Below the pieces are notes generated by a model. It saw only the letters and a program-made list of their open reading frames with translations. It had not been told where the DNA came from and did no database searches. 64,000 nt of DNA, taken from NCBI RefSeq assembly GCF_001751245.1, contig NZ_LJGU01000149.1, positions 22,673 through 86,672 on the forward strand, written 5' to 3'. The stretch comes from Streptomyces oceani. Its GTDB lineage: Bacteria; Actinomycetota; Actinomycetes; Streptomycetales; Streptomycetaceae. Below are positions 10,305 through 19,245 of the stretch, in pieces (the stretch's first letter is position 1; each line of letters starts with the position of its first letter). The position numbers and the translations under genes are program-made.

Positions 10305-11245
10305 CCACTCGCCCTTCCTCTTCCGGGACGGCGGCGTCGCCCGGCACCGCGGCGCCGGCCGATGCCACGCGCCGACCGGCCGCCGGGACGCCGACGGTCG
10401 CGGCCAGCGGCCTGAGCCTCACCTACCACCGCACCGTCGCCCTGGACGAGGTGTCGCTGCGCCTCGATCCGGGCGTGACCGGACTACTCGGCCCGAACGG
10501 CGCCGGAAAGACCACCCTGCTGCGCGTCCTCGCCACCGCGATCCGCCCGGACCAGGGCACGCTGACCGTGCTCGACGACGACCCCGGCAGCGTGCGCGGT
10601 CGCACCGCCGTCCGCCGAAAGCTCGGCTACCTGCCGCAGAGCCCCGGCTTCCACCCGGGCTTCACCGCCTTCGAGTTCGTCGACTACGTCGCCATCCTCC
10701 GGGAGCACACCCACCGTGCCGCCCGACACCAGGAGGTGCGCCGGGTGCTGGCCGCGGTCGGTCTGTCGGACGTGCGCGGCAAGCGCATCCGGGCGCTGTC
10801 CGGCGGCATGCGCCAACGCGTGGCGCTGGCGGCGGCACTCGTCGACGACCCCGGCTTCCTCGTACTCGACGAGCCGACCGTCGGGCTGGACCCGGAACAG
10901 CGCATCCGGTTCCGTGAGTTGATCGCCGAGGCCGGCGAGGACCGGACGGTGCTGCTGTCCACCCACCAGACCGAGGACGTCGCGATGCTGTGCCGTCGGG
11001 TGGTGGTGCTGGCGCACGGCCGGATCGAGTTCGACGGTACGCCGGCCGAACTCGCCGAGCAGGCCGCGGGTCGGGTGTGGGCGAGCACCGCACGCGAACC
11101 GGCCGCGCTGGCGGGCTGGCGTACGGGAACCGGCGAGTTCCGGAACCTCGGCGACCCACCGGACGGGGCGAGACTGCTGGAACCCACCCTGGAGGACGGC
11201 TACCTGCTGACGCTCGGCGGCCTCCCGACAAAGGAGGACGCGTGA
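10301..11245 (+). CDS. ABC transporter ATP-binding protein
   Basis: 314 residues. After a 35-residue Ala/Pro/Thr-rich leader comes a complete ABC domain: Walker A GPNGAGKTT, Q-loop LGYLPQSPG, signature LSGGMRQR, Walker B FLVLDEPTVGLD and switch His in STHQTED. The type is that of drug, lipid or peptide exporters (CcmA/ABC-2 class). The C-terminal extension after the His loop is typical. GTG 10301 has AGGAGG 6 bases upstream and overlaps the anti-sigma stop. It energises the two membrane proteins that follow in the same coupled unit. Confidence 0.92.
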   Translation: MTTRPSSSGTAASPGTAAPADATRRPAAGTPTVAASGLSLTYHRTVALDEVSLRLDPGVTGLLGPNGAGKTTLLRVLATAIRPDQGTLTVLDDDPGSVRGRTAVRRKLGYLPQSPGFHPGFTAFEFVDYVAILREHTHRAARHQEVRRVLAAVGLSDVRGKRIRALSGGMRQRVALAAALVDDPGFLVLDEPTVGLDPEQRIRFRELIAEAGEDRTVLLSTHQTEDVAMLCRRVVVLAHGRIEFDGTPAELAEQAAGRVWASTAREPAALAGWRTGTGEFRNLGDPPDGARLLEPTLEDGYLLTLGGLPTKEDA

Positions 11246-12771
11246 CCGGGGCGGGACGTACGGACAAGGACGCCGCCGGCACGGGCCCCGCCGGCACGGA
11301 CAGCGCCGACACGGCGGTGCTGTCACCATCGGGCCCCTCGGACCCGCTGGCCCCCGCGGAACCGGCCCCGGCGGCGGCTCGCCGCGCGACGCTGGCGCTG
11401 GCTCGCACGGAGGCGTGGCGCCTGGCGCGGCATCCGCTGGTGCTGCTGGCGCTGCTGGGCACGGTGGTGACGCTGTTCCTGCCCGGCGAGGGCCCGGACG
11501 CGTACCCGGTGCTGCACTACGCCGACCAGGACGCCCAACTGGGCGCGCTGCTGGTGGGCCTGGCCGGGATGATCGCGACGAACTCGGCGACGCTGCGCGC
11601 CCACCGACACGGCACCGATCGGCAGTTCGACGTGCTGGTGCTGGCGCCGCACCGGCGCACCCTGGCGCGGGTGCTCGCCGCACTGCCGCTGGCGCTGGCG
11701 GTGGCGCTGCTGACGCTCGCCGCGTACCTGCGGGACGCGCTGCGGCCCGGCGCCGTGGGGCAGGGCTCCGTCGCCGAGCTGCTGACCGGGCCGGTGGTGG
11801 TGCTGTGCCTCTGTGCGCTCGGGGTGCTGCTGGGACGGCTGTCGCGCTCGGCGCTGCTGGCGCCGTTGGTGACGCTGCTGCTCATCACCGTGACGTTCGT
11901 GTTCGTCGGCGCCCCGGAGGGCTCGGCCTGGCTGGCTCCGACGGTGCCCTCGCTCGCGCCGGAACCACAGCCCGCCGCGCTGCTGGGCCGCCCCGCCGGC
12001 TGGCACGTCGTGTACCTGCTGGCGATCGCGGTGCTGTGCACGGCCGCCGCCGGGTGGTTCAGCGGCAGCCGTGGCCGGCTCGTACGGAGCGTGCTGATCG
12101 GCGCGCTGGTGGTCGCCGGCACCGCCGGGGCGCTGCAGACCCGAGGCCCGAGCGCCGAGCTGACGGCCGACCGCGAGCGGGCGACCAACGACCCGGCCGC
12201 GGTGCAGGACTGCGTACGGCACGGGCGGACGACGTACTGCGCGTACGACGACTACCTGCCCCGGGCCGACGAGTGGCACGCCGTGACCGAGGCCGTGCGC
12301 ACGCTGGTCGGACCGCCGGCGCGGGAGGCGCCCCGTACGGTACGACAGCGGGTGGACGCCGTAGGGGCGCCCGAGGGCATCAGCATGAAGCCCGCGGATG
12401 ACGCGGGCACCGTGGGCACCGCCTGGGGGGAAACCGACACGGAACTCGAGTTCGCCGCGAGCTTCTCCCGGTCGTTGGTGCTGGACGACGACCCACCGGC
12501 GGCGGGGCGGTACTGCGACTCCCGTAACGTCCTCATCGGCTGGCTGGCCACTGCCGCGACCGACACCACGGACGTCCTGCCCGGCCTCCAGGAGCAGACG
12601 GAACGCATGCTGCGGGAGCTGCTGCGGCAGCCGACGGACGAGGTGACCCAGCGGGTGCGTCAGCACCTGACGGAGCTGACCCGGCCGGGCGTCTCCGCCG
12701 AGCGGACCGCCGAACTGCTCGGCGTGAGCCCGCCGGCCCATGCCGGCACCACTTCCTCGAGCGCGTGCTGA
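11242..12771 (+). CDS. ABC transporter permease with large C-terminal outer domain
   Basis: 509 residues; GTG 11242 preceded by AAGGAGG and overlapping the ATPase stop. A cytosolic Thr/Ala/Pro-rich N-terminus is followed by about seven hydrophobic helices between residues 55 and 303. A roughly 205-residue hydrophilic tail follows, which should lie outside the membrane. That tail holds a close Cys pair (DCVRHGRTTYC) and a further Cys near residue 425 that could form disulfides. A sensing or substrate-capturing outer domain in a permease next to a membrane anti-sigma suggests envelope stress or antibiotic sensing, but no ligand can be named. Confidence 0.82.
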   Translation: MTGAGRTDKDAAGTGPAGTDSADTAVLSPSGPSDPLAPAEPAPAAARRATLALARTEAWRLARHPLVLLALLGTVVTLFLPGEGPDAYPVLHYADQDAQLGALLVGLAGMIATNSATLRAHRHGTDRQFDVLVLAPHRRTLARVLAALPLALAVALLTLAAYLRDALRPGAVGQGSVAELLTGPVVVLCLCALGVLLGRLSRSALLAPLVTLLLITVTFVFVGAPEGSAWLAPTVPSLAPEPQPAALLGRPAGWHVVYLLAIAVLCTAAAGWFSGSRGRLVRSVLIGALVVAGTAGALQTRGPSAELTADRERATNDPAAVQDCVRHGRTTYCAYDDYLPRADEWHAVTEAVRTLVGPPAREAPRTVRQRVDAVGAPEGISMKPADDAGTVGTAWGETDTELEFAASFSRSLVLDDDPPAAGRYCDSRNVLIGWLATAATDTTDVLPGLQEQTERMLRELLRQPTDEVTQRVRQHLTELTRPGVSAERTAELLGVSPPAHAGTTSSSAC

Positions 12772-13490
12772 TGCCCGCGGGCCGGGCCGATGTCCGGGGG
12801 CGGGCCCCGACGGCCTCCGGAGCCGGCACCCGGGCCCGGCTGGTGGCGGTGCTGCTGCGGACGGAGTCGCGTGCCCTGCCCTGGCGTTCACCGCTGGCCG
12901 CCGCGCTGGTGGGCCTGCTGCTGGCGGCGGTGCCCTGGGCGTTCGCGCCGGAGCTGGACCAGGGCGTACGGCTCAACGTGCTGCGGGCGACGGCACTGTG
13001 CGGCGCGCTGGCCGCCGCCTTCCTGCTGGACGACCCGGCGCGGCACACCACCGGGGCGGTGCCCGTGCCGCGCCCGCTGCGCCAGGCCCTGCGCGTCGGG
13101 CTCGTGCTGCCGGTGGCGGCGCTGTGGTGGGCGGCGGCCCTGCTGCTCAGCCAGCGCGGGGACGCCGCCGTACGGGCGGAGGGTCTGCCGTACGGCGCCG
13201 TGACGCTGGAGGCCGCCACGCTGTGCGCGCTGGCGGTGGCGCTGTCCGCGGGGGTGGTGCGCTGCACGGGGGTCTGCGCACCGGGGGCCGGCGTCGGCGG
13301 CGCCGTACTGGCGCTGGTGGTCGTGGTGATGGCGCTGCAGCCGGACGGGTTCGAGCTGTTCGTGCCGCTGCGGGACCCGCGCTGGGAGGTGGCGCACCAG
13401 CGTTGGGCCGTGCTGCTCGCGGTGGCGGTGCTCGGCTGGGCCGGCTGCGCGCCTGATCCGGTACGGCGGTTGGGCCGCCGGCGGGGCTGA
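12771..13490 (+). CDS. ABC-type membrane protein, second permease
   Basis: 239 residues with about six transmembrane helices and little else. The start is ATG 12771, sharing one base with the preceding TGA; GTG 12765 in the same frame is equally possible and neither has a clear ribosome binding site, so translation is probably coupled. It is the last gene of the sigma/anti-sigma/ABC unit and is presumably the partner permease. The 232-bp gap after it holds no gene. Confidence 0.75.
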   Translation: MPAGRADVRGRAPTASGAGTRARLVAVLLRTESRALPWRSPLAAALVGLLLAAVPWAFAPELDQGVRLNVLRATALCGALAAAFLLDDPARHTTGAVPVPRPLRQALRVGLVLPVAALWWAAALLLSQRGDAAVRAEGLPYGAVTLEAATLCALAVALSAGVVRCTGVCAPGAGVGGAVLALVVVVMALQPDGFELFVPLRDPRWEVAHQRWAVLLAVAVLGWAGCAPDPVRRLGRRRG

Positions 13491-13722
13491 CCACCACGGT
13501 CCGTTACGGACAGCCCGCGCGGGCGGCCGCTCGGAGGCCGTGCCAGGCCCGTTCAGCGTCCTCGGAAGACGGCGCGGGGCCGTCGCGAGGGAAAACAGTA
13601 GCCTCGGAGCCGAAACCAGCGGCGCATCAAAGTCGTCACCTTGGGTAGCAGCAGCTTTCGTCCCCCCATCGGCGTGGTGTGGGATGACGTACGAATCGCG
13701 AGACCAGTGAACAGGGGGACGC

Positions 13723-15597
13723 GTGGCACGAGCTGACGACCTGAGAAGGGCAGCCCGTACGGTGGCCGAGAGCCAGGGTGCCGGAGAAGTGCTGGACGAG
13801 TTCGGCGAGCGCACCGGCGTACGGGTCACCGGCGGCAACCGCGGTGGCAGGTCCGGTGGCCGCGGCGGCTCGTCGGGCGGCAAGTCCGGCGGCAGGTCGG
13901 GCGGCAAGTCCGGCGGCCAGCAGGACGGGGCGGAGGGGCCCCAGGAGGACGGCATGAACCCGTCCGACTTCCCCGCCGCCAAGGAGCAGGGCGGGGACAT
14001 CGACACCGTCATGTCCGAGCAGACCGTGGCCCTGGACGAGGCCGGGGAGACGCTCAACCGCAGCGAACAGGTCCGGGAGGGCGGGCAGAAGGTGCACTCC
14101 ATCTGCCCGATGGTGATCCCGCGCGGCCGTTCCTTCCTCAGCATGCTGCCGGTCTGCATGCTGCTGGTCGTCGGAGTCATCGGCACGGCCACCGCCGCGG
14201 GCATCTCGGACAGCGTGCTGACCAACCCGCTCTTCGGCCTGCACTACTGGCTGATGTCGCTGCTGGCGATCGCCTTCGTGTGGTGGCGGCAGGGCATGGT
14301 GATGGTGCCGGACGGCTGCCACGCGCTGATCACCCGGTTCGGGAAGCTGGAGGCGGTCGTCGGGCCGGGCAGGGTGATCCTGCTCAACCCGTGGAAGCGG
14401 GTGTCGTACATCGTCAACACCACCCGCGAGTACCCGTTCAACGCGCCGGTGCGGGAGGCGCCGACCCGAAGCGGGGTGAAGGCGTCCATCGACCTGTTCA
14501 TCCAGTTCCGGATCAGCGACCCGGTGGAGTTCGTGTACACCCTCGGCGCGGTGCGGGGCTTCGAGGAGAAGCTGAGCAACGCCGTCAGCGAGACCATCCG
14601 CAGCCTCATCTACGAGCAGGAGGCCGCGACCATCTACGACATGGTGGGCGAGGACACCAGCCGGCTGCTGGAGCAGTTGAACGGCCAGTTCCGGCCCGCC
14701 GTGGAACTGACCAACGCCAACATCACGCATGCCGAGCCGTCCGACCGCAACTACCGCATGGACCTCGCGGCGCCCGAGATGGTGCGGCTCGCCAAGGAGG
14801 CGTACACCCACGAGTACTCCCTCCAGCTGCGCAAGGAACAGGACGAGGGCGACCTGAGCAAGGAGCTGGCGACCCGGCAGGAGACGCTGTCCGCGATCCA
14901 GGCGGACATCGCCCAGCACCAGGCGCGGATGGACACCGCCGTGGAACGGGAGACCAACCGGGCCCAGGCGCTGGCCCGCCAGCGGTACGTACAGGCCGAG
15001 TCGGAGGCCAAGGCGAACGCCGCGCTGCTGGAGGCTCAGGCGCTCGACATCCGGGCGGTGACCGCGGCCGAGGCGCCGGAGATCCTGGAGTACCGCTACC
15101 AGCGTCAGGTGCTGGACACCCTGGAGCAGGTCGCCGACCACCTGCCCCGGCTCGTACGCATCGGCGGCTCGGAGGAGGACGGCGGCGCGGCCGGCGTGGA
15201 CTTCCTGGCACTGGCCCGGGAACTCGTCGGCGAACAGGGCACGGAGCTGTTCTCGGAGAGCGACATGGCCGCCGTACGGGCCCGGTTGGACGAGGTCTCG
15301 CAGCGGATCGCCGGGCGGGAGACGGAGATCGCGGCGCTGCTGCGGACCGATCAGCCGACCGTGCCGGGCACGGGCGGCGAGGTCGAACCGTCCGCCGAGG
15401 GCGAGAGCACGCCGGAGGGCACACCGGAGAGCACGCCAGCCGCGGAGACGAGCGGCCCGACCGGCGCCGGCACGGACACCGGCACGGACACCGCCCAGGC
15501 GGGCGGCACCGGTGACACCGGCACCGCCGTCTTCCGCTTCACCGACGGCCGACTCAGCGACCAGCACGACGACGACCTGGGGGAGGCGGGCGAATGA
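13723..15597 (+). CDS. SPFH (flotillin/stomatin-type) membrane protein A
   Basis: 624 residues, GTG start with AGGGGG upstream. Order: a polar N-terminus with a low-complexity stretch of GGRSGG/GGKSGG units (about residues 43-66), two membrane helices (about 138-157 and 169-186) and an SPFH/Band 7 domain (about 187-385). A long Glu/Ala/Arg-rich coiled coil (about 365-450) and an acidic Thr/Gly-rich tail complete it. SPFH proteins oligomerise into membrane rings that organise microdomains or protease and transport complexes. The stop overlaps the start of the next SPFH gene (ATGA), so the two are made together and probably co-assemble. The Gly/Lys/Arg-rich cytosolic segment is unusual for the family. 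Confidence 0.85.
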   Translation: MARADDLRRAARTVAESQGAGEVLDEFGERTGVRVTGGNRGGRSGGRGGSSGGKSGGRSGGKSGGQQDGAEGPQEDGMNPSDFPAAKEQGGDIDTVMSEQTVALDEAGETLNRSEQVREGGQKVHSICPMVIPRGRSFLSMLPVCMLLVVGVIGTATAAGISDSVLTNPLFGLHYWLMSLLAIAFVWWRQGMVMVPDGCHALITRFGKLEAVVGPGRVILLNPWKRVSYIVNTTREYPFNAPVREAPTRSGVKASIDLFIQFRISDPVEFVYTLGAVRGFEEKLSNAVSETIRSLIYEQEAATIYDMVGEDTSRLLEQLNGQFRPAVELTNANITHAEPSDRNYRMDLAAPEMVRLAKEAYTHEYSLQLRKEQDEGDLSKELATRQETLSAIQADIAQHQARMDTAVERETNRAQALARQRYVQAESEAKANAALLEAQALDIRAVTAAEAPEILEYRYQRQVLDTLEQVADHLPRLVRIGGSEEDGGAAGVDFLALARELVGEQGTELFSESDMAAVRARLDEVSQRIAGRETEIAALLRTDQPTVPGTGGEVEPSAEGESTPEGTPESTPAAETSGPTGAGTDTGTDTAQAGGTGDTGTAVFRFTDGRLSDQHDDDLGEAGE

Positions 15598-16934
15598 GCA
15601 CCGCACGGAACAGCCGCCGATCGGTCATCACCGAGGAGGTCGCCGCCTGGAGCGACATCCCGCAACTGCTGCGCGGCGGCGACGCCGGCACCCTGGTGCC
15701 GGTCATCATCCCCCGGCACCGCCGCCGGGTGTGGTGGATGCTGCCCATGTGGCTGGGCGTCTTCGCGCTGCTGACCGGCATCATGCTCTCGGCGCAGGAC
15801 TCCGACGGCGCGAGCGACATCGCGTACGGCGCGCTCGCCGCGGTGGCGTACGTCTCCTCCGTGGTGTTGCTCCTGGCCGGCGGGCTGTGGTGGGTACGCT
15901 CCTCGATCGTCAAGATCGAGCAGGGCACCACCGGCGTCCTCACCCGGTACGGCGCGATCAGCAGCACCCTGGAACCGGGCCGGCACTTCCTCTTCCACCC
16001 CTGGTCCCGGGTGGACTTCGTGGTGGACACCGCGACGGAGATCCCGTACTCCGCGCCGGTGGTGGCCTGCCCGACCCGGGAGAACGTGCCGCTGCGGTCC
16101 ATCGAGTTCTTCCTGAAGTTCCGCATCACCGACGCCGTGCTCTTCGTACGCACCATCGGCGCCGGCAACTTCGACCTCGTCCTCTCCAACGCCGTGCAGG
16201 ACGCCATCCGGCAGCGCGGCCGGCAGGTGCGCACGGAGCAGGCGTACGACCTGCGCGGCTCGGACGTGGACGACATGCAGCAGCTGCTGAACCACCAGCT
16301 GTCCCGGTACGGCGTGCGGATCACCGGCTGCAACATCCCGGACGTCCAGCTGCCCGTGCAGTACCAGCAGCACCTCGCCACCCGGGAACGGGTCGCCAAG
16401 GAGCGCACGTCGTACGAGCAGGAGTGGGGCCTGACCCGCAAGCGCCGTACGGACAGCCTGCAGATGGACATCGAGCGGGCGAAGAAGGTGCGGGACGCGC
16501 GCATCGTCGAGGTCAAGGCCGCGCTGAACAAGGCGCGTGAGGACGTCGCCCAGCTGCTGGAGGAGCGGGAGACCGAGGCGCAGAAGGTCCGCTTCGAGAT
16601 CGAGACCCGAGGCCGCAGCGAGCTGATCTCCGCCGAGAACGAGGTGCGGGCCCAACGTCGGCTGGCTCAGGCGTACCGCGACAACCGGGTGGTGTTGCAG
16701 TACGAACTGGCGCGCCGTCGGCTGGAGGTGGGCGCGGAACTGGTCGGCCAGGCGCCGCAGCCGCTGGTCGTACGTACCGACGGGCGGGACGGTGGCGGCG
16801 ACACCTCGGCGCTGTCCACGCTGCTCACCGCGCAGTTGCTGCCCAGGATGGGCACGCTGCCCGGCGGTGGCGTGAGCGGCGGCAAGGGGAACCGGACGCG
16901 CGCCGAGCGCGCCGCGGAACGCGACGACGAGTAG
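15594..16934 (+). CDS. SPFH (flotillin/stomatin-type) membrane protein B
   Basis: 446 residues. Two membrane helices (about 48-64 and 78-100), then an SPFH/Band 7 domain starting IVKIEQGTTGVLTRYG and containing the typical RDNVPL-like block (RENVPLRSIEF). An extended coiled coil (about 265-385) and a short basic tail follow. It is a diverged paralogue of protein A and lacks A's low-complexity N-terminus. Coupled to it by a 4-base overlap and followed by a strong hairpin terminator, so the pair forms its own operon end. Likely partner in a hetero-oligomeric membrane platform; the cargo is unknown. Confidence 0.85.
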   Translation: MSTARNSRRSVITEEVAAWSDIPQLLRGGDAGTLVPVIIPRHRRRVWWMLPMWLGVFALLTGIMLSAQDSDGASDIAYGALAAVAYVSSVVLLLAGGLWWVRSSIVKIEQGTTGVLTRYGAISSTLEPGRHFLFHPWSRVDFVVDTATEIPYSAPVVACPTRENVPLRSIEFFLKFRITDAVLFVRTIGAGNFDLVLSNAVQDAIRQRGRQVRTEQAYDLRGSDVDDMQQLLNHQLSRYGVRITGCNIPDVQLPVQYQQHLATRERVAKERTSYEQEWGLTRKRRTDSLQMDIERAKKVRDARIVEVKAALNKAREDVAQLLEERETEAQKVRFEIETRGRSELISAENEVRAQRRLAQAYRDNRVVLQYELARRRLEVGAELVGQAPQPLVVRTDGRDGGGDTSALSTLLTAQLLPRMGTLPGGGVSGGKGNRTRAERAAERDDE

Positions 16935-16950
16935 CCACCCGTCGGCCGTG

Positions 16951-17000
16951 CGGCGGCCCCGCTTCCTCGTCCCGTGCGGGCTGGGGAGGCGGGGCCGCCG
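16951..17000 (+). terminator. Hairpin terminator of the SPFH operon
   Basis: A 16-bp stem CGGCGGCCCCGCTTCC / GGAGGCGGGGCCGCCG with one G-T pair and an 18-base loop, 17 bases after the SPFH-B stop, followed by GTTTCTCGTT. Confidence 0.8.
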
Positions 17001-17058
17001 GTTTCTCGTTCGTACGCCCGACCGGAGAGGCGGGCCCGTTCCGCGGGCGGGCGAGTGA

Positions 17059-17092
17059 CGGCCCCGCCCGTGCTGCGTTCCGGGCGGGGCCG
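17059..17092. terminator. Second hairpin between convergent genes
   Basis: Perfect 12-bp stem CGGCCCCGCCCG / CGGGCGGGGCCG with a 10-base loop. It may stop leftward transcripts from the regulator at 17334-18884. The 16.93-17.33 kb gap holds the two hairpins and a direct repeat but no gene. Confidence 0.65.
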
Positions 17093-17292
17093 GTTCGCGG
17101 CCGGCACGCACCGGTTCGGCCACGCCCAGATGCGCCAGGGCACGGTGTACCGGCGTGTAGCACGCCGCGTGTTTACTCCGGAGGCACGTGCGCCGTAGCG
17201 CACGGGCCCCCGGCTCATCCCCCGGTTATCGAGCCGCGGTACTAGCGGCTCGGCCAGACAGACGTTATGCGCCACCGCACCCGCCGACCAAG

Positions 17293-17340
17293 GTGCACGA
17301 TGCTCAATCGCGACCGCCGATTGTGCACGGCGCTCAGTCG
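17293..17340. repeat. Imperfect 18-bp direct repeat overlapping a stop codon
   Basis: GTGCACGATGCTCAATCG (17293-17310) and GTGCACGGCGCTCAGTCG (17323-17340), 30 bp apart, four differences. The second copy contains the stop codon of the regulator gene. CAATCG/CGATTG also forms a small inverted repeat between the copies. Function unknown; possibly a local duplication at the gene's 3' end. Confidence 0.35.
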
Positions 17341-18884
17341 ACCCGCCGGATGGCCGTGACGTGGAGCGCGTGGACGACATCGTGGACGCCGATCCCGGTG
17401 GTCAGCAGGTCGAGCCCCAACTCCGTCTCGGCGGTACGCAGATGGGCTCGTACGGTGTTGCGGCTGATGCCCATGTGACGGGCGGTCCGTTGGGCGTCGG
17501 TGTTGGCGTCGATCCACTCCCGCAGCGTGCGGCGATACCGGGTCTCGAGCGGGCGGAGAGTCGTGTGCGCCCAGACGGCGACGCGTTCGGTGTCCAACAG
17601 CTCCTTCAGGGAGGGCGGCGGGCGGTCCTCGTACCCGGACTCGAGCGGCGGGCACGAACTGTCGAGGGCGAGGGCCAGGTGCACGGCGGCACGGCAGCGG
17701 ATGTCGGCGAGGTCCTGGCCGAGGGCGTGTTCCGCCCGTCGGATGTGCGCCGTGACGGTGTTGCGGCTGAGGCCGAGCAGCCGGGCCACGGCGGATCGGG
17801 GCATGCTCACGACGAGCCGGGTGACGTCCCGGCTCGTCTTGGGTGCCGACTCCAGTGGCCTCAGGAGCGCGCGTGCCCACTCGAGGGCGGGTTGGCGCGG
17901 CAGGAGTCCGTCCAGCGGAGTCCGGCCGTGGAAGAAGGCGACGCGGCCCGGTGTCGTACGGGCGGCGGCCAGGGCGTTGGCGGCCTGGCTGTACGCCTCG
18001 GCCGTCGCGCCGAGGACATGTGACCCGCTGACCCCCAGCGCGTAGGCCGGGTTGTCCCGCACCATGCGGTGCAGAGCCGCTCCCCGCCTCGGAGGCCGAC
18101 CGTCGGAAGGGTCCGCGCGCTGCTCGTCGGCACCGCGCTGCTCGTCGGCACCGCGCTGCTCGTCGGCGACCAGGCATATCAGCAGGTCGTTGAAGACGGG
18201 GCACTGCACCAGCAGGTCGGGCCCGTGATAGCCGGAGGGGTCCTGCTGAGCCCTGGTGATTCGGTCACGCTCCGCCGGCGGACACTGCAGCAGGTAGACG
18301 CGGAGTCGACCGGCGTCCAGCAGCGGGGGAACGGCGCCCGTCGCCATCCGCCGGGCCAGCATCGGTTCTCCCATCAGCAGCGCGGAGAGCACGGCGAACC
18401 GGAACTGACGTGCCTTGTACTCGTACTCGCGCCAAGCCCGGTCGCCGACCCCGGCACGTCGTAGCAGGGTGAGGACGCTCGCGGTCTGCTGACACAGCGC
18501 GACCGTCTCCGGGGTCGGCTCCGAGGCCCCGACGACCACCAGCACCGGACCCGGCTCGTGCGGTCCCAGGGCCTCGCAGCGCACGTGCAGCGCCCCGGCC
18601 GTACTCGCGGCCGCGGCGAGCTGACCGCTGACCAACCGTTCGAGCAGCGGTGCCAGGACGCCCAGCGCCGTACGGGGGAAGTCCTCGGTGGCCGCCTCCA
18701 CCGCGTCCCCGGCATCCCCGGCGCCGGTGTCCCCGACCAGAGCGACGTGCGTGCCCGTCTGGCGTCGCAGCCAGTCGAGCACCTCGCGTACGTCCGGCTC
18801 GACCCCGCGAGTCGTCTGGCGCCGCACCACCTTCAGCAGCCCGTCCAGCTGCCCGGCCTGTGGCCGGGCTCCCGCATCCCGCAC
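17334..18884 (-). CDS. PucR-like transcriptional regulator with two C-terminal HTH motifs
   Basis: 516 residues from GTG 18884, which has GGAGAG 2 bases upstream; the frame stays open to 19043, so a longer form cannot be excluded. The N-terminal two thirds look like a sensory plus GGDEF-like region of PucR/CdaR regulators. The C-terminus carries two tandem Fis-type helix-turn-helices, AVARLLGLSRNTVTAHIRRA and RTARHMGISRNTVRAHLRTA, separated by about 95 residues. A duplicated DNA-binding end is unusual, since one is the norm. An ADEQRG tandem repeat sits in the middle region. Targets cannot be read from the sequence; no neighbour looks like a dedicated pathway. Confidence 0.75.
   Translation of the reverse strand: MRDAGARPQAGQLDGLLKVVRRQTTRGVEPDVREVLDWLRRQTGTHVALVGDTGAGDAGDAVEAATEDFPRTALGVLAPLLERLVSGQLAAAASTAGALHVRCEALGPHEPGPVLVVVGASEPTPETVALCQQTASVLTLLRRAGVGDRAWREYEYKARQFRFAVLSALLMGEPMLARRMATGAVPPLLDAGRLRVYLLQCPPAERDRITRAQQDPSGYHGPDLLVQCPVFNDLLICLVADEQRGADEQRGADEQRADPSDGRPPRRGAALHRMVRDNPAYALGVSGSHVLGATAEAYSQAANALAAARTTPGRVAFFHGRTPLDGLLPRQPALEWARALLRPLESAPKTSRDVTRLVVSMPRSAVARLLGLSRNTVTAHIRRAEHALGQDLADIRCRAAVHLALALDSSCPPLESGYEDRPPPSLKELLDTERVAVWAHTTLRPLETRYRRTLREWIDANTDAQRTARHMGISRNTVRAHLRTAETELGLDLLTTGIGVHDVVHALHVTAIRRVD
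18116..18169. repeat. Three tandem 18-bp repeats inside the regulator gene
   Basis: Unit CGCGCTGCTCGTCGGCAC repeated three times (last copy with a changed end), coding ADEQRG-ADEQRG-ADEQRA on the minus strand. It is in frame, so copy-number changes would only alter a linker length. Confidence 0.8.
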
Positions 18885-19245
18885 GTCTCTCCGTCCCCTC
18901 CGCCGGTCTGTCGGCACCGCGAGGCTCCGTCCCGCCATGTCCCCTGCCCACGCCGGCGCGCTCCTACCGTGTCGTCCGCCACACCCTGCACCGCCGGGCG
19001 CCACGCTCAGTACCGTCGGTCCGCTTCCGCACGGAACGCACACATCCCTCGCCGGCTGGAGGTTCGTTGCGTCCGCGAACAGCGGGCTCGCCGGAGCCGC
19101 GTGGCGCGTGGTGCTCGACGCGTGGTGCGTGGTGAGTGGTGACCGCGCGATGCGTTCGAGTGTCGCGTTCGAGTGCCCCCGGCCTCGGGCGGAGAGTTAT
19201 CCACACCCGGATGCGGCCCGTACGTGGTCGGGGGATGCTGAGGCC

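Noticed and set aside
13849..13920. CRISPR-like or minisatellite array in the SPFH-A gene
   Set aside because: The repetition is short in-frame codon repetition (Gly/Ser/Lys/Arg), with no spacers.
17334..19043. Longer form of the PucR-like regulator starting at 19043
   Set aside because: The added 53 residues are low-complexity and lack an upstream ribosome binding site; GTG 18884 has GGAGAG.
19197..19205. Perfect DnaA box TTATCCACA upstream of the HhH repair gene
   Set aside because: Single copy, no cluster of boxes and no origin-type A/T-rich region, so it is not evidence of a replication origin.
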